A stretch of 15,195 bases of DNA from an uncultured Eubacteriales bacterium (GTDB lineage Bacteria; Bacillota; Clostridia; Oscillospirales; Acutalibacteraceae), in contig CAKUZC010000013.1 in assembly GCA_934718145.1 (NCBI GenBank), positions 1-15,195 of the forward strand, written 5' to 3'. Below the pieces are notes generated by a model. The model had not been told where the DNA came from, ran no database searches, and worked only from the letters and a program-made list of their open reading frames with translations. Shown here in pieces: positions 8,411 to 15,195 of this stretch (position 1 is the stretch's first letter; every line of letters starts with the position of its first letter). A program made the position numbers and the translations under genes.

Positions 8411-8442
8411 AATAGTATAATTTATATTTCGGAAGTGAATAT

Positions 8443-9969
8443 ATGGGACTTTTAAGACATTTTAAAGAGGTATATTTGAACCCAAAAAGTTCTGGTGCAA
8501 ATACTGAAAAAAGCAGATTTTTCTCAAAATCTCTTACAGAAAATTTGGAATACTTTAAAAGAGAATTTAATGACACTATAGACCTTTCTATAAAGTATAT
8601 AGATATATCTGGTGTTAATAGCGCGATTATAACTATATCAGGTATGATAAGTAAAGATACTTTCACTCAAAGTGTTATGAATCCTATAATAAATTCAAAG
8701 ATAGTAGGAAATACATCTAAAGAAAAATATGAGTATATACGAGACAACGTAGTAATAGCATGTGATCAGGTTCAAATTTCGACTTTCGAAGAAGCTTTTA
8801 ATGCAATAATGTCCGGATTTGCACTGTTTGCTATGGACGGTTGTGATTGCATGATTTCTTTGGGGGTTCAGGGATTTCCTTTCAGATCTGTTTCTGAACC
8901 ATCATCTGAAATAATGCAACGAGGGTCTAGGGAAGGTTTTGTCGAGCCTTTAATGATAAATACAACTCTTATAAGAAGAAGATTAAAAAGCCCAAATCTT
9001 AAATTTGAAACTATGCAGATCGGTTCGGTAAGTAAAACATCGATTTGTCTATGTTATTTGGTAGATAAAGTGTCAAGCAGTATTCTGGAAAAAACAAAAT
9101 CTAGATTAAAAAATATTGATATAGAAATGGTCATGGATTCGGGATATATTCTTCCTTATTTGGATGATCAAGGAGATTTTTCTCTTTTCAGTGGAGTGGG
9201 AATGACCGAAAGACCGGATACCGTTTGCGGGAAAATTTCAGAGGGAAGAATAGCTGTTCTAGTAGACGGAACTCCAAATGCTCTTATAGTTCCGTATTTG
9301 TTTGTGGAATATTTTCAACATTTGGATGACTATTCAATGCACCCATATTTTTCAACTTTTACGAGGTGGCTTAAATATTTTGCATTTTTTCTTTCTACTC
9401 TTCTACCCGGGTTATATGTGGGAATAAGTACATTTAACCCCGAAATATTGCCGGGACCTATTTTTAATAAAATTGCTCTTGCGGTTGGAACAACTCCGTT
9501 TTCTTTGATGTTTGAAACTGTTTTAATTCATCTGATTTATGAAATAATGAGAGAAGCCGGACTTAGAATTCCACGTCCACTAGGACATGCTGTAAGTATA
9601 GTCGGTGCACTCGTAATAGGTGAAACGGCAGTTAGTTCCGGTCTTATAGGAGCACCTACTTTAATGGTCGTTGCTCTTACAGCAATTTCTTCTTACGTTA
9701 TACCAAATTTGTACGAACCTATATCAATATTAAAGTTTATATTTATAATTACCGGAGGATTGCTGGGAATATGGGGAATTATGATAGTGTTTACCGCTGT
9801 CCTTATAAACATATGTTCTAAAAACACTTATGGTGTACCATTTACATCACCCATTTCTCCCTTTAATATTTTTGCAATGAGAGATGTTTTAGTGCGTAGT
9901 GGATGGAGCTTCCTTTCTAAAAAAAGTATAAAAATTCAAGATTTACCCGGTTCGGAGATTAAAAAATAA
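8443..9969 (+). CDS. gerAA: Spore germination protein, GerA-type receptor A subunit
   Basis: The A subunit of a nutrient germinant receptor, which sits in the inner membrane of the dormant spore and helps sense nutrients and trigger ion release; 508 aa, as usual. A large N-terminal soluble domain (about 1-300) carries RGSREGFVE (160-168) and the stretch from ERPDTV (256-261) to EGRIAVLVDGTP (267-278). Four to five membrane segments follow between about 312 and 458, with REAGLRIPRPLG (370-381) between them, then a short polar tail. The ribosome site is GGAAGTG 5 bases before the ATG. It is the first gene of an A-B-C operon, 21 bases from the next gene. The family is unmistakable, but the particular germinant and the gerA/gerB/gerK paralogue type cannot be read from the sequence. 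Confidence 0.95.
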   Translation: MGLLRHFKEVYLNPKSSGANTEKSRFFSKSLTENLEYFKREFNDTIDLSIKYIDISGVNSAIITISGMISKDTFTQSVMNPIINSKIVGNTSKEKYEYIRDNVVIACDQVQISTFEEAFNAIMSGFALFAMDGCDCMISLGVQGFPFRSVSEPSSEIMQRGSREGFVEPLMINTTLIRRRLKSPNLKFETMQIGSVSKTSICLCYLVDKVSSSILEKTKSRLKNIDIEMVMDSGYILPYLDDQGDFSLFSGVGMTERPDTVCGKISEGRIAVLVDGTPNALIVPYLFVEYFQHLDDYSMHPYFSTFTRWLKYFAFFLSTLLPGLYVGISTFNPEILPGPIFNKIALAVGTTPFSLMFETVLIHLIYEIMREAGLRIPRPLGHAVSIVGALVIGETAVSSGLIGAPTLMVVALTAISSYVIPNLYEPISILKFIFIITGGLLGIWGIMIVFTAVLINICSKNTYGVPFTSPISPFNIFAMRDVLVRSGWSFLSKKSIKIQDLPGSEIKK

Positions 9970-9990
9970 GGAGTACAGAAGGTAAAAGTT

Positions 9991-11082
9991 ATGGAAAAAA
10001 GACCATCAATTTCCGTTGGACAAATTTTTTGTATGCTTTTTATAAGTCGTATGGTAGTAAGTATGACTTATGGCACATTGCTTATAGGTGATTCTGAAAT
10101 ATGGGATCATATTGTTTCCGCTCCTGTTTCATTTTTAATTACTTTTCTTCTACTAATACCTATTTATAAGTTGTTTTGTATGGATAAAAAGATGAATTTA
10201 ATGGACAACGCTAGAGAGTTAATGGGAAGATGGGGATGGATTTTAATAGGATTTTATATTATTTACTATTTGATAATAAGTTTTCATACGTTGGCCATAT
10301 TCAATAACTTTATTATAAATACTGTCAATCCTCCGATTTCACTTTCTTTGTTATCTATAATACTTTTATTTTCTGCGTGTTATGGAGCATATAAGGGAGT
10401 GGAAGCATTGGTCAGAACTGCGGGATTTATATTTATGGCAACTTTGCTTTCGATAGTATTTTTGAGTGCTTCTTTATTTTCGGGTGTAGAAGTTATAAAT
10501 TTTACTCCTATTTTGTACAATGGATCAGAATCTTTTTTAGAAGGTCTAGAATATATGCTTTCTCAAAGTGCGTGTATTCCGGCACTTGCAGTACTGTTCC
10601 CGCTTGCTCAAGGTAATTACAAACGAGGTATAGTTTGGTGGAATACAGGAGTTCATGCTGTTTTCGTCGTAATTATAATCTTGATTACCGGTACTATGGG
10701 TGATTTTGCGTCTACACAATTGTTCCCGGTTTATACTGCGGCTGGAATAGGAAAATTTGGTTCTTTTAGACATCTTGATGTTGTTTATCTTGGAATATGG
10801 ATGTCTGGGATATTTCTAAAGCTTTCACTATTTTTACTTCTTGCAGGAGAGGGTATTAAAAATATGGCAGGAGAGAAATACAGAAAAATTTCAATAATCG
10901 TTTTCAGTATATTAATGGCTATCTTTCCGATGTTTTACGAAAATTTTTCAATTCTGCGAGAACCTTTTGTTACAGGATTTTTATTAATATATTTACTCGT
11001 TTTGACAGTTATTGTACCGATTATACTTATAATTTTGAAAAAAATACCTTCTAAAAAGGAGAAAATTAGAATTGAAAATTAA
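9991..11082 (+). CDS. gerAB: Spore germination protein, GerB-type receptor B subunit (permease-like)
   Basis: The integral membrane B subunit, related to amino acid permeases of the APC superfamily; 363 aa with about ten hydrophobic segments. The start region (RPSISVGQIFCMLFISRMVV) fits the family's first helix, and the end (KKIPSKKEKIRIEN) is a basic cytoplasmic tail. In known receptors this subunit binds the amino acid or co-germinant. The ATG has AGAAGG eight bases upstream. Its last 11 bases overlap the C subunit gene, so the two are translationally linked. No truncation or frameshift is visible. The paralogue type and ligand are unknown. Confidence 0.93.
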   Translation: MEKRPSISVGQIFCMLFISRMVVSMTYGTLLIGDSEIWDHIVSAPVSFLITFLLLIPIYKLFCMDKKMNLMDNARELMGRWGWILIGFYIIYYLIISFHTLAIFNNFIINTVNPPISLSLLSIILLFSACYGAYKGVEALVRTAGFIFMATLLSIVFLSASLFSGVEVINFTPILYNGSESFLEGLEYMLSQSACIPALAVLFPLAQGNYKRGIVWWNTGVHAVFVVIIILITGTMGDFASTQLFPVYTAAGIGKFGSFRHLDVVYLGIWMSGIFLKLSLFLLLAGEGIKNMAGEKYRKISIIVFSILMAIFPMFYENFSILREPFVTGFLLIYLLVLTVIVPIILIILKKIPSKKEKIRIEN

Positions 11083-12172
11083 AAAACTATTATTGATTTT
11101 TCTTACATTGACACTCCTAACACTAACGGCATGTAGCGAACAACAGCAGATACATCAAAAATTGATCGTTCAGGGAATAGCTATAGACTATTCAGACAAA
11201 AATTATGTAGTAACTGTTCAAGCGCTTGATTTTCAAAATCCTGCAGGAGAAGAAGAGCCTAATATAAAAACAATTAAAATCGAAGGAAGCTCATTGGTTC
11301 AAGCTTTGGAAAATATATCCAAACAAACCGACCTTCAGCCCGTATATTCTCAAAATTTAGTGGTCATAATAGGAGAAAAAGTTGCTGAAATGGGTATAGA
11401 TAATTTTATGGATTTTTTTGTTAGACATTATGAAACCAGACCCAAAGTTAAAATTGGTATCACAAAAGGTAACGCTTCTGAAATTTTTAAATGTAAAGCC
11501 GGAGGCAAACCTATAAAATCTAAAAATATTCATGATTTAATTCCGGAAAATTTAAACTCCGACATACTTCATTTCGTTTCAAATTTAAAGAGTAATATAT
11601 CGGATTCATACGCTGCATGGCTTGATGTTATGTCTCAATCGGAAGGGACAGATGTTTACCTTAAAGGAATAGTTGTATTCGAAAAAGATGTACTCAAAGA
11701 ATATTTAGATGGAGATAAAGCCATGGGATTTATGCTTTTAAAAGGTGTTCCTGACTTTGGAGCATGTAGTGTACCGATAAATTCTTCTCAGGAAGTTACA
11801 TGTTCTATTAATGAAATTTCTCCTAAGATAATAGCATCATTTGACGAAAATGGTCCAAAATTTGATGTTGATATGGAAGGAAGTATATCTGTTTTTGCGC
11901 TGGATAAAAAATTTGATGCTTATTTTGATGAAAGCATAAAATCTTTAATTCAGAAAAATTTTTCAGAAAAATTAACTAAACTATGCAGTGACGTAATAGA
12001 TAAATGTATATCCATGCATATTGATGTTTTCGATTGGGGAAGAGTTTTAAAAAATTCTTGCCCGAAAGAATTTAAAAATGTGGAACCTCAGTGGAAAGAA
12101 CAGATAGGAAAATCAATTTATAATATAATCTCTGATATAAACGTAACTATCACCGGAAAAGAAATTTTATAA
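11072..12172 (+). CDS. gerAC: Spore germination protein, Ger(x)C-type receptor lipoprotein
   Basis: The lipoprotein C subunit of the receptor; 366 aa. A basic, hydrophobic signal (MKIKKLLLIFLTLTLL) ends in the lipobox LTAC with Cys21 as the lipidated residue. The mature protein starts with the family's N-terminal domain (GIAIDY, then VTVQALDFQN, about 36-58) and ends in the Ger(x)C C-terminal domain with its final amphipathic helices (about 290-350, including FDWGRVLK). The start is TTG with AAAAAGGAG ten bases upstream, inside the B gene. The stop is only 10 bases from the convergent aspartokinase stop. I see no GC-rich terminator there, so transcripts may overlap in antisense. Confidence 0.94.
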   Translation: MKIKKLLLIFLTLTLLTLTACSEQQQIHQKLIVQGIAIDYSDKNYVVTVQALDFQNPAGEEEPNIKTIKIEGSSLVQALENISKQTDLQPVYSQNLVVIIGEKVAEMGIDNFMDFFVRHYETRPKVKIGITKGNASEIFKCKAGGKPIKSKNIHDLIPENLNSDILHFVSNLKSNISDSYAAWLDVMSQSEGTDVYLKGIVVFEKDVLKEYLDGDKAMGFMLLKGVPDFGACSVPINSSQEVTCSINEISPKIIASFDENGPKFDVDMEGSISVFALDKKFDAYFDESIKSLIQKNFSEKLTKLCSDVIDKCISMHIDVFDWGRVLKNSCPKEFKNVEPQWKEQIGKSIYNIISDINVTITGKEIL

Positions 12173-12182
12173 CTTTAATTTT

Positions 12183-13400
12183 TTAAATTAGTTTATCTTC
12201 TTCAAAAAGTTTGCTGTGAATTGTGTTTAATGCATTATGCGCATTTACAGATTCTATGATAATTGAAACACGATGGTTGTTGCATGCAACCATTTCTATA
12301 TTTATTTCTGCTTCGTGTAGTGTTTCAAATACTATTGAGGCGATGTTTATATTAATATTTTCTTCAATATTTATGACAGAAATTTTAGATTTACTCTTTT
12401 CGTAATAAATTTGTTTTTTATCTGATAAAAATATTTTTAAAATTTCCAAAGTTTTATCTAGTTGATGCTCAAATACTGTAAATACCCAATTTCCTTTTTC
12501 GGAAGTACCTATTGGAGTTAAAAGTTCATCAATGTTGATATCAAAATTTTTTAATTCAGATATTATATCTTTTTTACCATTTTCAAAATCTTCGACATCG
12601 TTTACAATAATTTTCACTATATTGTTTAAAGACGCAATTCCAATTATGTCACGTTTGAACTTGCTATCTAAATTTTTTACTGTAGTTCCCGAATTGTTAT
12701 TTGACATACTTGAGAGAACTTCTACTTCTACGTTATATTTTTTTGCTGTTGAAATGGAACGGTCATTTAAAACTTGAGCTCCATAGGTAGAAAGAGCAAA
12801 CATTTCCTCGTAAGATACAGTTTTTAATTTTTTTGCACTAGGTACAATGCGTGGATCGGCAGTATATACTCCATCGACATCTGTATAAATTTTGCACATA
12901 TCTGCATTTAAGGCAGCTGCAACCGCTACCGCGCTTGTATCTGATCCTCCGCGTCCAAGCGTTGTTATATCATTATTTTCGTCAATTCCTTGAAATCCGG
13001 CTATTATTACAATATTTTTCTTTTTTAATTCTTTTTTAATTCTATCCGTTGATATATGATTTATTTCCGCATTTCCGTGACAACAGGTTGTTTCAAACCC
13101 TGCTTGCCATCCTGACAGTGATATTGCAGGAAATCCCATCTTTAATATTGCCATTGCTAAAAGTGAAGCAGACATTTGTTCTCCGGAGGACAAAAAGGCG
13201 TCCATTTCTCTAAGTGGTGGGGTAGGGTTAATTTCAAAAGCACTTTTTAAAAGATTATCTGTTGTGTCTCCTTGAGCAGAAACTACTACAACTACGTTAT
13301 TGTTTTTAGAGTACATATCAGTTATTTTTTTAGCAACATTAAACATATGGTGGGCGTCTGACACAGAACTTCCACCAAATTTTTGAACTATAAGGCTCAT
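12183..13400 (-). CDS. lysC: Aspartate kinase with divergent ACT regulatory domains
   Basis: Phosphorylates aspartate in the first step toward lysine, threonine, methionine and, in spore formers, dipicolinate; 405 aa, normal for the monofunctional type. The kinase domain is complete: KFGGSS (7-12), SGEQ (72-75), TTLGRGGSDTSA (146-157) and the run from IYTDVDGVYTADPR into YEEM (171-200). The C-terminal half has two ACT domains (about 253-325 and 338-400), but the usual GVPDxPG motif of the first reads VNDVEDFENGKK, and the GxGM and STSE motifs of the second read INIEEN and ACNNH. Feedback control may differ from relatives. No internal Met near residue 246 has a ribosome site, so a separate beta subunit is unlikely. 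AGGAGG lies 12 bases before the ATG. It follows the penicillin-binding protein gene by 97 bases, too short for a lysine riboswitch. Confidence 0.95.
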   Translation of the reverse strand: MSLIVQKFGGSSVSDAHHMFNVAKKITDMYSKNNNVVVVVSAQGDTTDNLLKSAFEINPTPPLREMDAFLSSGEQMSASLLAMAILKMGFPAISLSGWQAGFETTCCHGNAEINHISTDRIKKELKKKNIVIIAGFQGIDENNDITTLGRGGSDTSAVAVAAALNADMCKIYTDVDGVYTADPRIVPSAKKLKTVSYEEMFALSTYGAQVLNDRSISTAKKYNVEVEVLSSMSNNNSGTTVKNLDSKFKRDIIGIASLNNIVKIIVNDVEDFENGKKDIISELKNFDINIDELLTPIGTSEKGNWVFTVFEHQLDKTLEILKIFLSDKKQIYYEKSKSKISVINIEENININIASIVFETLHEAEINIEMVACNNHRVSIIIESVNAHNALNTIHSKLFEEDKLI

Positions 13401-13483
13401 AAATCTAATCAGCCTCCTAAACTGAGTTTATAAAGATTAATATACTTGTAATTTATGCAAAATAGATGTCATATGCTAAAATC

Positions 13484-13511
13484 ATTCTCATACTTTGTCA
13501 ATCCTGAGAAT
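13484..13511 (-). terminator. Weak hairpin at the end of the penicillin-binding protein gene
   Basis: On the minus strand ATTCTCA (13511-13505) pairs with TGAGAAT (13490-13484) around a 14-base loop and is followed by GATTTTAG. The 5' arm is in the last codons of the gene. The T-run is short and the stem is 7 bp, so it could be a leaky terminator or a chance fold. Confidence 0.3.
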
Positions 13512-15195
13512 CATACGTGGTTTGAGAATTTGAATCTTCTGAATTGTTCTGAGAATTTCTTTGATTAGTTTCTCCGGAAAAATTTTGAGATTCATTGTTC
13601 GATTCACCGGTATCGTTATCCAAAGAAGGCTGTTTTTTCTCTTGTATAGGTCTGTAATAATGACCATTGCAAGTTCCGGGCATGTTATTGCTTACATAAT
13701 ATCCAGTTGCGCCGCTGCACCCTGAGTTTGCTAGGCTTCCTGATGATCTACAATACGTTGCACTTACAACATCTTTATCGTATGTGTAATCTATATTTGG
13801 TTTGTTTTCAAGATACTTAGTCATTATATTTTTCCAAATTTTTATTGCAGAAGCAGTTTCGCGAATTCTCTTTGGATTGTCATAGCCTGTCCATATTCCT
13901 GCTACAGCATATGGGCTCATTCCTATAAACCAACTATCATAATCATCTGTTGTAGTACCTGTTTTTCCGATGATATTCCATCCGGGAATATTTGCAGAAC
14001 GCCCTGTTCCTTCCGGACCAATGACGACATTTCTTAAGAGTCTATTCATTATTGTTGCTGTTGAGGAAGCAATAGCTTGAGTAGGTATATTTTCACGATT
14101 ATCAAGTATTACTTTGTCATTTCTGTCTGTTACGTAAAAATATGTGTAAGGTCTGTTATATTTTCCGCCGTTTCCGTATATTTGAAATGCAGCTGTAATT
14201 TCTCTCGGTGTAACTCCGTAATGTGTTCCTCCTGTTGCGAGAGCGGAAAGCGATTTGGAATCATTGCCATCCAAACTGTTCATTTCGAGTTTCTTGGTTA
14301 AAAATTCATAGCTTTTAAAAGGAGTCAAAAGTTTAACCATTTGAGCTGCGGGAGCATTTGCCGATTTCTCGATTGCCCATTGAAGAGTAACTTTTCCTTT
14401 ATAACTTTTGTACCAATTTTCGGGCCAATTTTTGATAGTGTTATTTCCTTCGCTGTCTATTTTTAACGGCTCATCGGGGATTAGGGAAGAGTAATTATAT
14501 ATTCCCAAATCTATGACGGGAGTATATGCAGCAAGAGGTTTTATTGTAGAACCAGGTTGTCTTTTTGCGACATTAGCTCTGTCATAGAGTAAATTTCCGG
14601 TTTTTTCTTTTCTTGAACCCAAAGTTGCCAGTATTCTTCCGTCAAAATCCATCATAGTGTATCCTAATTCCAAATTTTTGTCTTTTGGCATTATTTGAGG
14701 ATCTTTAATTGTATTTTCGGCAATTTCCTGAGCTTTTGAATCCATAGCACAGTAAATTTTGAGTCCTTGAGTATAGATCATATCTTCTGCGGTAGATTTT
14801 CCTATACGATATTTATCACATAAATCGTTTACAACATCTCTTATCAATGTTTCGATATACCAATTTCTCACAGAAGAAGATTTTTGGTTTTTTTCATAAT
14901 CAGAACCTTCACTGAATGTCATATTTGCCGATTCTTCCATAGCGGTTTCACATTCTTGCTCTGAAATTTTACCCTGCTCAATCATTTCTTTTAATACTGT
15001 TTCACGTCTTGTTTTGTTGTTTTCGGGATGATATATAGGATTATATGCTGTTGGATTTTGAGTAATCGCAGCTATAGCTGCACACTGGGCGAGGGAACAG
15101 TCTTGTATATTTTTGTTAAAATAGAGATTCGCGGCTGCCTGAACTCCTCTGCTTCCTCCTCCAAAATTTACTACATTCAAATATGACTCAAGTAT
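13498..15195 (-). CDS. Class A penicillin-binding protein (glycosyltransferase-transpeptidase), N-terminus outside window
   Basis: A bifunctional cell-wall polymerase acting outside the membrane; 565 residues are visible. The frame is open to the window edge and its first residues, ILESYLNVVNFGGGSRGV, are the late part of the family 51 glycosyltransferase domain, so the TTG at 15180 is not the start. The membrane anchor and catalytic glutamates are missing. The transpeptidase motifs are all present (numbered from the edge): STIK 216-219 with the acylated serine, SAN 278-280, KTGT 411-414. A region with SSGSLANSGCSG and CNGHYYRP resembles the family's usual post-catalytic segment. The last 50 residues form a Ser/Asn/Gln/Glu-rich, probably disordered tail. 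It resembles PBP1a/PonA types. Aspartokinase lies 97 bases downstream on the same strand. Confidence 0.94.
   Translation of the reverse strand: MLESYLNVVNFGGGSRGVQAAANLYFNKNIQDCSLAQCAAIAAITQNPTAYNPIYHPENNKTRRETVLKEMIEQGKISEQECETAMEESANMTFSEGSDYEKNQKSSSVRNWYIETLIRDVVNDLCDKYRIGKSTAEDMIYTQGLKIYCAMDSKAQEIAENTIKDPQIMPKDKNLELGYTMMDFDGRILATLGSRKEKTGNLLYDRANVAKRQPGSTIKPLAAYTPVIDLGIYNYSSLIPDEPLKIDSEGNNTIKNWPENWYKSYKGKVTLQWAIEKSANAPAAQMVKLLTPFKSYEFLTKKLEMNSLDGNDSKSLSALATGGTHYGVTPREITAAFQIYGNGGKYNRPYTYFYVTDRNDKVILDNRENIPTQAIASSTATIMNRLLRNVVIGPEGTGRSANIPGWNIIGKTGTTTDDYDSWFIGMSPYAVAGIWTGYDNPKRIRETASAIKIWKNIMTKYLENKPNIDYTYDKDVVSATYCRSSGSLANSGCSGATGYYVSNNMPGTCNGHYYRPIQEKKQPSLDNDTGESNNESQNFSGETNQRNSQNNSEDSNSQTTYDSQD

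Noticed and set aside
12176..12190. AU-only hairpin as a bidirectional terminator between the gerC-type gene and lysC
   Set aside because: Six A-T pairs with a three-base loop are too weak to call, and such folds are common in this base composition.
12700..12710. Internal start for an aspartokinase beta subunit at Met232
   Set aside because: No Shine-Dalgarno sequence precedes it, and it is not at the usual beta-subunit start near residue 246.
13401..13497. Lysine riboswitch upstream of the aspartokinase gene
   Set aside because: The intergenic gap is only 97 bases, too short for the aptamer (about 170 bases or more), and I see none of its conserved stems. I also found no convincing promoter there.

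Overview
The window is about one-third G+C and reads like a chromosomal segment of a spore-forming, low-GC Firmicute, most likely a clostridium. It has a complete tricistronic gerA-type germinant receptor operon, strong AGGAGG-type ribosome binding sites, UUG and GUG starts alongside AUG, the standard genetic code, and a Firmicutes-type NAD-dependent ligase, aspartokinase and class A penicillin-binding protein. I cannot assign a genus from sequence alone. No insertion sequence, phage gene, CRISPR array, tRNA or rRNA is visible. Most of the window is ordinary core-genome content.

Layout. (1) 1-5758, plus strand: a tight run of two BmpA/Nup-type nucleoside ABC permeases (the first cut by the window edge), deoC, a pyrimidine-nucleoside phosphorylase gene and ligA, ending in a clear intrinsic terminator. 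Gaps are 34 bases or less, so this looks like one transcript that imports (deoxy)nucleosides, splits them to base plus deoxyribose 1-phosphate, and cleaves deoxyribose 5-phosphate to acetaldehyde and glyceraldehyde 3-phosphate. The mutase that links the two phosphate esters is not in view. The DNA ligase gene rides at the end. (2) 5764-7685, minus strand: a cyclophilin-type lipoprotein (with a good sigma-A-type promoter), rsmD and a short coiled-coil protein, converging on region 1. (3) 7748-8288, plus strand: a lone 126-residue cysteine-rich protein made of two tandem repeats, preceded by a structured leader and followed by a hairpin. (4) 8314-12172, plus strand: an upstream dyad, then gerA-, gerB- and gerC-type germinant receptor genes. 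(5) 12183-15195, minus strand: a class A penicillin-binding protein (N-terminus outside the window) followed 97 bases later by aspartokinase, converging on the ger operon.

The least explained element is the small repeat protein at 7837-8217 with its leader hairpin. The other points worth a second look are the degenerate effector motifs in the aspartokinase ACT domains, ligA placed in a nucleoside-salvage operon, and the unclear start codon of rsmD. I found no convincing multi-gene system of a new kind.
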